IMG/VR virus record: IMGVR_UViG_3300021131_000032
Span: 1-33,354 of that record
Source: a virus
Reading direction: 5' to 3' (one strand)
Length of the DNA stretch: 33,354 bases
In this document: piece by piece, positions 1-6,890 of the stretch
How positions within the stretch are numbered: the first letter of the stretch is position 1
Layout: the number at the start of each line of letters is the position of its first letter
Notes under the pieces: generated by a model
What the model was told of the DNA's origin: nothing
Seen by the model: only the letters and a program-made list of their open reading frames with translations
Database searches by the model: none
Program-made: the position numbers and the translations under genes

Positions 1-2
1 AA

Positions 3-80
3 TGTTATGAAGAGTTTGCTATTGATACTTTTATTGCACAGGAAGCAGAAGCATTAGAATGGAAACTAAATCAACAATGA
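3..80 (+). CDS. 3' end of an unidentified gene (partial)
   Basis: An open frame enters from the left edge and ends at the TGA at 78-80. Only about 25 residues are visible; they are acidic and probably helical, with no recognisable motif. The stop overlaps the likely start of the next gene as ATGA, the coupling used throughout this strand, which supports it being a real C-terminus. Function cannot be inferred. Confidence 0.5.
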   Translation, partial: CYEEFAIDTFIAQEAEALEWKLNQQ

Positions 81-544
81 ATACTGTATCAATATCATGG
101 GAAGAATTAAAAAATATAAGGCCATCACGAGCTAGAAAAACAATTAATTCAGTATCCCGATTTTTTAATAAATTAAAGCCTGCACGTTTGTTTAATAAGT
201 TTATTAAGTATCCATATCAAAGATTAACACGTGGATTTAGCGATCAAGATGCATGGAATGGTGATAGTTATTTAGCTGGTCAAATTGCGGGGCTTTTAAG
301 ATGGCATATTAAAAACTCTCATGGTGTAGGTCACCCATATGCCAATCGTGAATCAACAGTAGATGAAGCAGCATATTTTAGGGATTTAGATTATGAAAAA
401 TATGCCAAAATGTTTGATGAATTAAGTCGTAATGGTCTTGCTATAAATAAAAAATGGCAAAAAGATTATGGCGGGTTGACAGAAAAGCAATACAAAGATA
501 CAATGAGATGGTTCGCAAACATCTACCCAGGATTGTGGGATTAA
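77..544 (+). CDS. Conserved phage hypothetical protein
   Basis: 155 residues from the ATG at 77, chosen because it forms an ATGA overlap with the upstream gene; an in-frame ATG at 59 would add six residues and a longer overlap. The first 50 residues are basic. A central segment, around RGFSDQDAWNGDSYLA, resembles a hypothetical family seen in many actinophages in which a (G/R)xSDxDxW motif precedes a helix and an HG motif. A tryptophan-rich C-terminus ends in YPGLWD. No enzyme motif is visible. It heads a cassette of small genes before dUTPase. Family resemblance is from memory; function unknown. Confidence 0.8.
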   Translation: MNTVSISWEELKNIRPSRARKTINSVSRFFNKLKPARLFNKFIKYPYQRLTRGFSDQDAWNGDSYLAGQIAGLLRWHIKNSHGVGHPYANRESTVDEAAYFRDLDYEKYAKMFDELSRNGLAINKKWQKDYGGLTEKQYKDTMRWFANIYPGLWD

Positions 545-652
545 ATGGCTAGAATAGTGATCTGCCCTAAGTGCAAGCGTGAGATTGAAGTTAGATCAGG
601 CATGATGGCAAATGAAACATTAAGTAGGCATAAATTAAAGGATCATAAGTAA
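545..652 (+). CDS. Very small zinc-ribbon-like protein
   Basis: 35 residues, starting directly after the previous stop and ending in a TAATG overlap with the next gene. Near the N-terminus is CPKC (Cys8, Cys11), and near the C-terminus two histidines (HKLKDHK), giving a possible CxxC...HxxxxH zinc site. Its placement between two coupled genes with no spare bases argues that it is translated. Role unknown; a nucleic-acid or protein adaptor is a guess. Confidence 0.65.
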   Translation: MARIVICPKCKREIEVRSGMMANETLSRHKLKDHK

Positions 653-906
653 TGTCAAAAAACAAAAAACCCTTATATCGTATTGTAGTAGAGCCAGGAG
701 GCGGTCATGGCCAATATCCAAAGTATGAAAAGTTTTGGCATATTGAAAAATGGAACGATGACCATAAGCGTTATTTTAGGCATGGCAATGGTGGTCTAGC
801 ATTTACCAAATGGGGAATGTGGCGGGCCATTAGAAAAGAATTAAAGAGAATTAATGCTGGCTACACTGTACAGCATTTTACTATTAATGGAGTAAAAATT
901 GATTAA
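652..906 (+). CDS. Hypothetical protein, 84 aa
   Basis: Starts in a TAATG overlap with the preceding small gene and ends 8 bases inside dUTPase. Basic and aromatic-rich, with a Gly/His loop (EPGGGHGQYP) near residue 16 and a Trp/Lys/Arg-rich centre suggesting a compact nucleic-acid-binding or structural fold. I recognise no family. The tight coupling on both sides suggests cotranscription with dUTPase. Confidence 0.75.
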   Translation: MSKNKKPLYRIVVEPGGGHGQYPKYEKFWHIEKWNDDHKRYFRHGNGGLAFTKWGMWRAIRKELKRINAGYTVQHFTINGVKID

Positions 907-1327
907 TATTAATGTAAAACGATTATCAAACTCAGCTAAGATTCCAACATATGCACACATCGGAGATGCTGGTGCGGATTTATATGCATCAGAAGACTTT
1001 ATTCTGCCCGAAAAAAGTGCTGGAGCGGTACCTACGGGCATTGCAATGGAAATCCCTCATGAGTACGTAGGCTATATTAACCCAAGGTCTGGATTGGCTA
1101 TGAAGGGCATTACAGTTATGAATGCTCCAGGGACTATTGATTCGGGATATCGTGGAGAGATTAAGGTTATCCTTGTCAATCACACAGATAGAGAGTATAA
1201 TATTACTAAGGGTGATAAAATTGCTCAAATGGTATTTCATAAATATCACGAAGTATTCTTTGAGCCAGTAGATGAGTTATCTAATTCTCAGCGTGGATTA
1301 GGTGGCTTTGGCTCTTCTGGCAAATAG
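899..1327 (+). CDS. dut: dUTP diphosphatase (dUTPase)
   Basis: Hydrolyses dUTP to dUMP and pyrophosphate, keeping uracil out of phage DNA and supplying dTMP precursor. 142 residues, the usual length of a trimeric dUTPase. All five family motifs are present in order: DAGADLYA (residues 23-30), PRSGLAMK (62-69), the uridine-binding hairpin GTIDSGYRGE (78-87, with Asp81 and Tyr84), KGDKIAQMVF (104-113) and the flexible C-terminal arm RGLGGFGSSG (132-141). The start is TTG at 899, overlapping the previous gene by 8 bases; this is the only start preserving the N-terminal strand before motif 1. It ends just before the strong promoter of the oxygenase operon. Confidence 0.97.
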   Translation: MININVKRLSNSAKIPTYAHIGDAGADLYASEDFILPEKSAGAVPTGIAMEIPHEYVGYINPRSGLAMKGITVMNAPGTIDSGYRGEIKVILVNHTDREYNITKGDKIAQMVFHKYHEVFFEPVDELSNSQRGLGGFGSSGK

Positions 1328-1329
1328 CA

Positions 1330-1358
1330 TTGACAATAAAGAATGTTTGCTATATAAT
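1330..1358 (+). promoter_or_regulatory. Consensus sigma-70-type promoter of the oxygenase operon
   Basis: TTGACA at 1330-1335 and TATAAT at 1353-1358 with exactly 17 bases between: a perfect match to the bacterial housekeeping consensus. It lies between the dUTPase stop and the first oxygenase-like gene at 1417, so the transcript would have a leader of about 50 nt. It should drive 1417 to about 5997. Confidence 0.85.
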
Positions 1359-1416
1359 TATATTTATACATGTTTTATCATGCTTTTAACCATACTTAAT
1401 GTTAGGAAAATAAAAA

Positions 1417-2037
1417 ATGATTAATTGGGACAAATCAAATTATGATGAAAGAAGATTTAGTAAGCAGCTTAAAATAGAAGGCACAGATAAATTTAGAACA
1501 TTTGATGAGGTTAAAGAAATATCAGAAGGAATTTATTCTTACAAAAATTTTATGGGAAAATCTTTTCATGATTTTATAACAAGTATTTGCAATGAAATTC
1601 CAGAAGAAAATTATTCGAAAGATCACTATGAATATGAAGTCGGGGACATACTGCCAGGTAATGGCGTGGCTGGAAAGCTTCTAACACCTGTCACAGAGGA
1701 TATTGATGCATTCGAGTTGCTATTAAGTTTAAGGCAAATGTTTTCGCCTAGATATTCTATGCTATTTTATACAGAATTTTTAAGACTAAAAACTGGAGAA
1801 AATTTTCCATCATTAGAACTTAATTTAGGACCAAAATATAAAATTGCCTATTTTTGTGGTGACTTCACGGGTGGTGAAATAAATTTTTATGATAAAAAAA
1901 TGCAATATCAAATTGAACCTGATGAATTAATTATATTTGATGCCTCATACTTAACTTCGGTCGAAGAAGTGATGTCTGGAACAAGATATTGTTATGTCAA
2001 TTATGTATATGAAGATCCAGGCGTGGTAATGATATGA
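1417..2037 (+). CDS. Degenerate 2OG-Fe(II) oxygenase-fold protein (likely pseudoenzyme)
   Basis: 206 residues. The C-terminal part follows the prolyl-4-hydroxylase-like pattern seen in the neighbours: DFTGGEINF (149-157), a central turn, then SVEEVMSGTRY (181-191), aligning with the second half of the double-stranded beta-helix. The 2OG-carboxylate arginine is kept (Arg190). No HxD lies ahead of the GGE strand, and the distal metal histidine position is Thr180, so all three iron ligands appear lost. It is first in the operon behind the consensus promoter and overlaps the next gene by ATGA. It may be a non-catalytic partner of the intact paralogues, or a decayed copy; the good length and coupling favour a retained protein. 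Confidence 0.75.
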   Translation: MINWDKSNYDERRFSKQLKIEGTDKFRTFDEVKEISEGIYSYKNFMGKSFHDFITSICNEIPEENYSKDHYEYEVGDILPGNGVAGKLLTPVTEDIDAFELLLSLRQMFSPRYSMLFYTEFLRLKTGENFPSLELNLGPKYKIAYFCGDFTGGEINFYDKKMQYQIEPDELIIFDASYLTSVEEVMSGTRYCYVNYVYEDPGVVMI

Positions 2038-2198
2038 GCGAAGACGACAATGTGATTGACTTTATGAGCAAATCTCAAATGAGGCGTATTGCTAAGCAAA
2101 CTGGGCATGATGTAGATGAGATTACTGATGAAGATTTTCAGGTATTCTTAAAAGCATTATTTGGTGAATATAAAGGCGGGGCGTACCAACCAGAATGA
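2034..2198 (+). CDS. Small acidic hypothetical protein, 54 aa
   Basis: ATGA overlaps at both ends place it inside the operon. The sequence is acidic with a short helix containing QMRRIAKQTGHD and then ITDEDFQVFLKALF. Spacing resembles a small helical phage protein; no family recognised. It is kept because its boundaries mesh exactly with both neighbours. Confidence 0.65.
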   Translation: MSEDDNVIDFMSKSQMRRIAKQTGHDVDEITDEDFQVFLKALFGEYKGGAYQPE

Positions 2199-2350
2199 AC
2201 TACTTAGCATTAATTCTTCCTGTAACTGCAGGCTATATTGCACATTACTACTTAATAAAGCATGAATATAGAGAATTACAGATAGAATACACAAAGTTAC
2301 ACATGAAGCACAAGCGTTTATTGAGCAAAAATGGAGAAAGCAATGAGTGA
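2195..2350 (+). CDS. Small membrane-anchored protein, 51 aa
   Basis: Begins in an ATGA overlap with the previous gene. Residues 3-20 are hydrophobic (LALILPVTAGYIAHYYL) and look like one transmembrane segment or signal anchor, followed by a basic, helical tail. It overlaps the next gene start by 8 bases. Could be a small phage membrane protein; whether it belongs to lysis or envelope remodelling cannot be told. Confidence 0.6.
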   Translation: MNYLALILPVTAGYIAHYYLIKHEYRELQIEYTKLHMKHKRLLSKNGESNE

Positions 2351-2519
2351 TAAATTAGCCCGAAAGCAACGTCAACGCAAGAAGTTGAAGAATCACGTGG
2401 CATGGCTAGAAACTATGCATAAAGCGGGAGTTCAGTTAGAAATGGATAAGATTATCAAAACTAAAAATCCTAAAATTATTGTTGATAAGTTGGTATCTAA
2501 GGAAAACAAATCTAAGTGA
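2343..2519 (+). CDS. Small basic hypothetical protein, 58 aa
   Basis: The ATG at 2343 is preferred over an in-frame ATG at 2331 because GGAGAAAG lies just ahead of it at ribosome-binding distance. Strongly Lys/Arg-rich at the N-terminus (KLARKQRQRKKLKNH), then a helical region. It ends overlapping the GTG start of the next gene. The charge suggests nucleic-acid or membrane-surface contact, but no family is recognised. Confidence 0.65.
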   Translation: MSDKLARKQRQRKKLKNHVAWLETMHKAGVQLEMDKIIKTKNPKIIVDKLVSKENKSK

Positions 2520-2893
2520 ACACTCCAGCATACCTAAGCATTATGGCATTTTACACCCTATTTATCGTAGGAGGCATTTACTATTACGAGGATAAAGTCG
2601 CCAAATTAAATAGGGAACTAGATTCCCTAGACTCAGATTATGACGAAGTTTATAGATCATTCGTCATAGCCAACAGAGAGGGCCTAGACAAAGATAACAG
2701 TATTTTGCAAAGTCAGGTAAAAGCCTTAAAGCTTGAAAATGCCGAACTGAAAGCAACGGCTGGGGATTGGGAAAGAGCGTACAGGTTATCACAACCAATT
2801 CAGTATGAATCAACCGTTTGGCAACAATCTAATTTTAATTCATTATATGAAAGCCAGGCAGCATGGCAAGACGAATTAGACCTAGAACAGTGA
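2516..2893 (+). CDS. Membrane-anchored coiled-coil protein, 125 aa
   Basis: GTG start overlapping the previous stop as GTGA. Residues 5-23 form a hydrophobic segment (YLSIMAFYTLFIVGGIYYY), followed by a long charged, heptad-like region from about residue 28 to 90, giving one N-terminal membrane segment with an extramembrane helix. The layout recalls Rz-type spanins, but no second spanin partner is evident and the probable host is Gram-positive, so that call is not made. The unusual C-terminus is rich in Ser, Gln, Trp and Tyr. Confidence 0.7.
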   Translation: MNTPAYLSIMAFYTLFIVGGIYYYEDKVAKLNRELDSLDSDYDEVYRSFVIANREGLDKDNSILQSQVKALKLENAELKATAGDWERAYRLSQPIQYESTVWQQSNFNSLYESQAAWQDELDLEQ

Positions 2894-2899
2894 TATAAT
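2891..2899 (+). promoter_or_regulatory. Extended -10 (TGATATAAT), probable leaderless promoter
   Basis: TATAAT at 2894-2899 with TG one base upstream. The ATG at 2908 lies only 8 bases after the hexamer, where transcription would begin, so the mRNA would be nearly leaderless. The same TGATATAAT string precedes several other starts in the window. Confidence 0.55.
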
Positions 2900-2907
2900 A
2901 TATACCT

Positions 2908-3084
2908 ATGAATAACTGTAAACACAAATGGATCATACAAGACGGCAAAATGACATGTACACATTGTAATAAAATAAATAATGATAAATGCAAATACTGT
3001 CATAACGAAGGCTTGTATTTTGATTTTAGAGATGGTGAAGAAGTATCTGTATGCTTTAGTCATTTAGGTGACTATACAACCTGA
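2908..3084 (+). CDS. Small Cys/His-rich zinc-binding-like protein, 58 aa
   Basis: Contains Cys4, His6, Cys17, Cys20 (CTHC), Cys28, Cys31, His32, Cys49 and His52, enough for two zinc knuckles. The ATG at 2908 follows a TATAAT box by 8 bases with no clear ribosome-binding site. The stop lies 17 bases inside the next gene if that gene uses its GTG start. No family recognised. Confidence 0.65.
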   Translation: MNNCKHKWIIQDGKMTCTHCNKINNDKCKYCHNEGLYFDFRDGEEVSVCFSHLGDYTT

Positions 3085-3655
3085 TTGGGCGAAAATGAGC
3101 GAAAAACAGGAAATACATGATGGGATCTTTTTATTAAAAGATTTTTATCAAAATAAAGAAGAATTACTTTCCGATTTGTTAAAAAGAAATTGGAATAGCT
3201 ATAATAATCATGGGGGCGGTAGTACCTTAATAGGTAGATCTACCAACCTATTCAGCCATGATAAAGTATATGACGATATCTTAAGCTTATTCCTAATCTG
3301 TGTAGAAAATGCTGGATTAAATAAAGCAAATATGGACACAAATAAATTTATAGTAAGAGAATATGCTGAAGGCTCTTATATGACTGAGCATGAAGATGGA
3401 TATAGCTATGTTGTAAAAGATGGGGATGAAGTAAGACCAGAATTTACAATCATTATTTATCTTAACGATGATTATATTGGCGGGGAACTTAATTTTACTG
3501 ATCTAGGCATATTAGTAAAGCCACCCGCTGGTTCTGCTATTGTCTTCCCAAGCTATCATAATCACGCAGTAAATAAGGTTGAGTCTGGCAAAAGATATTT
3601 AGTACAAACCTATGTTTACGAAAAAGAATTGTTTAATTATGAGGAGAAAAAGTGA
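3068..3655 (+). CDS. 2OG-Fe(II) oxygenase, prolyl-4-hydroxylase-like
   Basis: 195 residues with the P4Hc fold pattern. Metal ligands are all visible: HED at 108-110 (MTEHEDGYSY), a DDYIGGELNF strand (134-143) and the distal histidine H166 in HNHAV, followed ten residues on by Arg176 in SGKRY, which would bind 2-oxoglutarate. Such enzymes couple 2-oxoglutarate and O2 to hydroxylation; the substrate is not predictable. GTG at 3068 gives the full frame and overlaps the upstream gene; an ATG at 3095 is a plausible alternative, since neither has a strong ribosome-binding site. It ends in a GTGA overlap with the next oxygenase. Confidence 0.9.
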   Translation: MTIQPDWAKMSEKQEIHDGIFLLKDFYQNKEELLSDLLKRNWNSYNNHGGGSTLIGRSTNLFSHDKVYDDILSLFLICVENAGLNKANMDTNKFIVREYAEGSYMTEHEDGYSYVVKDGDEVRPEFTIIIYLNDDYIGGELNFTDLGILVKPPAGSAIVFPSYHNHAVNKVESGKRYLVQTYVYEKELFNYEEKK

Positions 3656-4338
3656 AAGGTACAAGACTTGCAGATAAAATTTGGTATTTTGAGGATGTTA
3701 TTTCTAATTCAAAAGATACATTTGATAAGTTAATTTTATCAGAGGACACCGACGGCTGGAGAGAAGTGCCTAATGCTCCATTCATGAAAACTCTAATTGA
3801 TACTACAAGGCATTTTTTGCAGGAAACTGATAATTCAACGTTTAGATGTTTAGATGTTTGGTACAGAGAAGAAACAGACTTAAACTATCAAGACTATAAG
3901 ATAACTAAAACTACAGCATATTACACTCGTGGCGCAGGTGGTGGGTATGGACCACATTCGGACTTTGCAAGCAGTGCCAACGGTACTTATGAAGAAGTCC
4001 AAGCGACTATTCTGGGTTACTTTTCCGATCCAGAAGATTTTGAGGGTGGAGAAATCTACTTTGATGATTATGATATAGAGATAAAGCCGAAAGCTGGTAG
4101 CATGATAGTCTTTGGGCATCAGGTTCAACACGGCGTTCGCCCAGTTTTGTCTGGTACTAGAAATATAAGTAGTCAGTTCTTAGTAACAAATAAAGCATTT
4201 TGGAATATTGCGGGTGTTGATGAATCAACTCTTTCTAAGCAAGACAGGATAGTGTGGAGAAAAACAGCCCCACAATGGGAGCCAAAGGCTTGGTTAGCCT
4301 CTCAAGCAGATAAACCCAATGCAGTGGGTAAACCATGA
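3652..4338 (+). CDS. 2OG-Fe(II) oxygenase, prolyl-4-hydroxylase-like
   Basis: 228 residues, GTG start after GAGGAG and overlapping the previous stop. Complete catalytic set: HSD at 102-104 in a Gly-rich loop (GGGYGPHSDF), EGGEIYFDDY (131-140), distal His160 in VQHGVRP and Arg170 in SGTR. The C-terminal 50 residues (WNIAG... to KAWLASQ) are an extra helical tail absent from the shorter neighbours, resembling tails on other viral P4Hc proteins. Sequence drift from its neighbours suggests old duplication or separate acquisition. Substrate unknown; protein prolyl/lysyl, nucleobase or small-molecule hydroxylation remain possible. Confidence 0.9.
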   Translation: MKGTRLADKIWYFEDVISNSKDTFDKLILSEDTDGWREVPNAPFMKTLIDTTRHFLQETDNSTFRCLDVWYREETDLNYQDYKITKTTAYYTRGAGGGYGPHSDFASSANGTYEEVQATILGYFSDPEDFEGGEIYFDDYDIEIKPKAGSMIVFGHQVQHGVRPVLSGTRNISSQFLVTNKAFWNIAGVDESTLSKQDRIVWRKTAPQWEPKAWLASQADKPNAVGKP

Positions 4339-4868
4339 GTCAGCCCAAAGTATGCGAAGGCTTTATAAGCCAAGAAAATGCAGCAAAATTAAATAGTTAT
4401 TTGAGATCTAAATCTATAATGAATCCGCATAACTTACTTAATGTTTCACTGACACCCTTGCATCTAGACAAATACCCAGATGGTGCGGAGTTTCATTCCA
4501 TGGTAGAATCAATAATCAAAAGGGTTGGCGATCAATTTGGGATTGATAATATTGATATATCAAGAGCAATGTATCAGGTTCTACAAAAAAATGATAGTTT
4601 GGGATATCACACAGACGCTTATGGCGGGGTAGAGGGTTATACCGAAGAGTATTACTCAGCCTTAGTATATCTAACAGATGATTATGAAGGTGGAGAGATA
4701 TTGTTCTATAATGGACTAACTGAAGATAAAAATGATGCTGTAGCATATAAGCCTGATGCTGGAACATTAATTTATTTTAAGGGAGATAAAGATACTCCAC
4801 ATTCAGTAAACGAGGTAATATCAGGCGAAAGATCAAACATTATATTGTTCTATAGGGAGATAAAATGA
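4335..4868 (+). CDS. 2OG-Fe(II) oxygenase, prolyl-4-hydroxylase-like
   Basis: 177 residues; ATGA overlaps on both sides. Ligands HTD at 92-94 (GYHTDAY), the YEGGEILFYNG strand (117-126), His156 in TPHSVNEV and Arg166 in SGERS. The core is minimal, and the spacing between the GGE strand and the distal histidine is longer than in its neighbours because of an insert (EDKNDAVAY) near 130-138. Adjacent to two similar enzymes and followed by two JmjC/cupin-like ones, it belongs to a coordinately expressed oxygenase set. Confidence 0.9.
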   Translation: MSQPKVCEGFISQENAAKLNSYLRSKSIMNPHNLLNVSLTPLHLDKYPDGAEFHSMVESIIKRVGDQFGIDNIDISRAMYQVLQKNDSLGYHTDAYGGVEGYTEEYYSALVYLTDDYEGGEILFYNGLTEDKNDAVAYKPDAGTLIYFKGDKDTPHSVNEVISGERSNIILFYREIK

Positions 4869-5410
4869 TAGAAAAGTTCTTAAAAGAAGCAAAAGAGTCT
4901 GGCAAAAACTATGCAGTCTTAAAGACTCATAAGTCTACACCTTCATGGGAATATTTTTATACAATATACGACAGAGAACGTGAAGACAATAAGATATCTT
5001 TAGTTGGTCGTACTTATAATGATGTCATTGAAGATTTCAAGCAGCAAGCAATTAAAGCCTTTAACGATGACTATTATGATTTTTATATGTATGAGTCACA
5101 AGGATACAGAAACATAAAGCCAAAGACTCCTGGAACACAATTACACCGTGATCCAAGCGAAATCTTGCATTGGCAGTGCCGTGGTGCTACTGAATGGAAG
5201 CTTGGGGTTGGAAAGCAAACATCAGATGGAGTTGTTAATGGTGAGTCTCATCTTTATGATGCAGAATGGCTTGAAGAGCCAGAAACTATTATCCTAGAAC
5301 CAGGGGACATTCTCTGGATGAATATTGGTGTATGGCATAGTACTGAGAATCTTACAGAAAAAATGTCAATTGTTTTTGAGCCTTTATCAAACTCAAGGAA
5401 AACATTGTGA
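4865..5410 (+). CDS. Cupin/JmjC-like 2OG oxygenase
   Basis: 181 residues. The pattern differs from the P4Hc neighbours: HRD at 94-96 (TQLHRDPSEI), then a strand ending in a Trp (GATEWKLG), then LEPGDILWMNIGVWHS with distal His158. This ordering (HxD, Gly/Trp strand, PGD turn, H) is typical of cupin-type JmjC-like hydroxylases. No GGE strand or SGxR motif is present. It starts in an ATGA overlap and ends in a GTGA overlap with a second protein of the same type. Probable Fe(II)/2OG hydroxylase acting on protein or another polymer; substrate unknown. Confidence 0.8.
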   Translation: MIEKFLKEAKESGKNYAVLKTHKSTPSWEYFYTIYDREREDNKISLVGRTYNDVIEDFKQQAIKAFNDDYYDFYMYESQGYRNIKPKTPGTQLHRDPSEILHWQCRGATEWKLGVGKQTSDGVVNGESHLYDAEWLEEPETIILEPGDILWMNIGVWHSTENLTEKMSIVFEPLSNSRKTL

Positions 5411-5997
5411 TAAAAAGTATTCTTCAAGATTTAAGTAGCACGGGCAAGGCTTTGGCCTTGCCCAATTACTTTAATTTGGACATGGATTGGAACCATGTCA
5501 TTAAAATTTTAGATGATCTTTCAAGAAGCAGTCAGGATAAAGATTTTATATCTAACATGAAAAAGGAGGGATTTCAAGGTATAGGCTCCCTTTTCCATAA
5601 GGATATATCCTACTTTCAATCTCTATTTCATATAAAATCTAGTGACCCAAAAATAAAGTACATCATTGATACAATATATAAAGATTTAGATATAGATGAG
5701 CATTTAATCCCAAATACTGCACAATCTTTTGTCAATGTATTGGGAGGAGAGTATACTACGTCAAAGCATAGGGATAACTGGGGGGTGGCATACATGCAAA
5801 TTATTGGAAGCACAGATTGGTCAATATATGATCAATTAGATAATAAAAAATTAATCCAAAAAACTACTATTAACGAGGGTGACCTAATAGTATTAAACAA
5901 GGGCGTGATACACCAAGTACATGCAAAAACCCCCAGGTTCGCAATAAGCTTATCCTTAAATGATGGTAAAGGTTATTCTAACGAATATATAGATTAA
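5407..5997 (+). CDS. Cupin/JmjC-like 2OG oxygenase, second copy
   Basis: 196 residues from GTG at 5407. Same architecture as the preceding gene: HRD at 121-123 (SKHRDNWGV), a strand ending in TDWSIYDQ, INEGDLIVLNKGVIHQVH with distal His169, then a strand (RFAISLSL) corresponding to the final beta strand of the cupin. The two share motif order but little else by eye, so divergence is old. It is the last plus-strand gene of the operon; 3' of it lies non-coding sequence converging on an oppositely oriented oxygenase gene. Confidence 0.8.
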   Translation: MIKSILQDLSSTGKALALPNYFNLDMDWNHVIKILDDLSRSSQDKDFISNMKKEGFQGIGSLFHKDISYFQSLFHIKSSDPKIKYIIDTIYKDLDIDEHLIPNTAQSFVNVLGGEYTTSKHRDNWGVAYMQIIGSTDWSIYDQLDNKKLIQKTTINEGDLIVLNKGVIHQVHAKTPRFAISLSLNDGKGYSNEYID

Positions 5998-6193
5998 ATT
6001 AAAGCTATATTAGCTGACGGACCGAAATGAGCAAAAAACAGGGGTAGTATCAAGATTTGGCGGGATTTTGATTGATAGTCCCATTATTACCTAGATAACC
6101 ATATGTATAATACACTAGAGCTAAAGCCAAATATAGGCCTATTCGTAAAGATATCTAGAGTATATACAGGTTTCAGGCTATCGCCATTCCCGC
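5998..6193. other. Convergent intergenic region
   Basis: About 196 bases between convergent oxygenase genes. It holds short inverted arms (AGCT-N5-AGCT near 6004-6016) but no convincing terminator with a T-run. One copy of the ATTCGTAAAG repeat lies at 6141-6150, in the same orientation as the cluster after 6890. Nothing else identified. Confidence 0.5.
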
Positions 6194-6823
6194 CTATTGT
6201 CTACCAAACTCTTGCCACATCTTACCAATATCACTCTCAAGCCATTCCTTAGAGTCCATGATTTGATTCCATGTCTTTTCATTATTATCTTTTTCATTCA
6301 TTTGGTTATTTGGTCCAGGCTGATTCTTGTCATATACAACAAAAGTAATAAATCTCTTATTATCACCCTTTACTCCAACTGCACCATGTGCAATAGATGC
6401 TGAATGCAATACCATATCGCCTTTTCCTGGCTTAACCCAAGTGTTATTTATAGGGTAGAATAACTCTCCACCATCCATATCTGCTAGGTAGATAACGCCT
6501 CCCCAAACCTTCTTGAATGGTGTAATATCATATGCTTGCTCATCTCTATGGATTGGGAACCATAAGTTTGCTGGGTTATACCAATGCAAGAAATAACGGA
6601 TATCATATTGTGTATCCTTAAAGAAATCATTAACCTTATCAATCAATCTTTGATCAACATCACCATGTAATAATTCAATTGTATCTTCTCTTTCTTCTTT
6701 ATCTGGACTACTCGACTTCTTTACTGATTCCTCAAATAAAATATCAGTCAGTTCGTCCCCAACGAAGTTACGCCAAACATAAGCTTCTTCATTTACCATC
6801 TCAAAATTACTAAAATCAATCAT
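6194..6823 (-). CDS. 2OG-Fe(II) oxygenase, prolyl-4-hydroxylase-like
   Basis: 209 residues. Ligands HRD at 92-94 (FPIHRDEQAY), the DMDGGELFYP strand (115-124), distal His146 in SIAHGAVGV and an Arg in the DNKRF segment (Arg157) where the 2OG-binding residue is expected. A Lys/Asn/Glu-rich linker and helical tail (WNQIMDSKEWLESDIG) occupy the last 45 residues. It is read opposite to the other oxygenases and has its own promoter with AAGGGGGT ahead of the ATG. The separate promoter suggests different timing from the plus-strand set. Confidence 0.9.
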   Translation of the reverse strand: MIDFSNFEMVNEEAYVWRNFVGDELTDILFEESVKKSSSPDKEEREDTIELLHGDVDQRLIDKVNDFFKDTQYDIRYFLHWYNPANLWFPIHRDEQAYDITPFKKVWGGVIYLADMDGGELFYPINNTWVKPGKGDMVLHSASIAHGAVGVKGDNKRFITFVVYDKNQPGPNNQMNEKDNNEKTWNQIMDSKEWLESDIGKMWQEFGRQ

Positions 6824-6846
6824 TATTGACCCCCTTGTTATTGATA

Positions 6847-6890
6847 ATTATACCATTATAAGTGGAGAAAAGTGGAGTAAAGTGGAGAAT
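6847..6890 (-). promoter_or_regulatory. Promoter with three 10-bp tandem repeats
   Basis: On the minus strand TATAAT (6847-6852) is preceded by TG one base away, giving an extended -10. Immediately upstream, 6861-6890 is three tandem 10-bp units: agtggagaaa, agtggagtaa, agtggagaat. Ten bases is close to one helical turn, so a protein could bind each unit on one face across the -20 to -50 region. No good -35 hexamer is present, so an activator or repressor site is likely. Confidence 0.65.

Noticed and set aside
2516-2893. Rz-type spanin
   Set aside because: Membrane helix plus coiled coil fits, but no outer-membrane partner or lysis neighbours are present and the host is probably Gram-positive.
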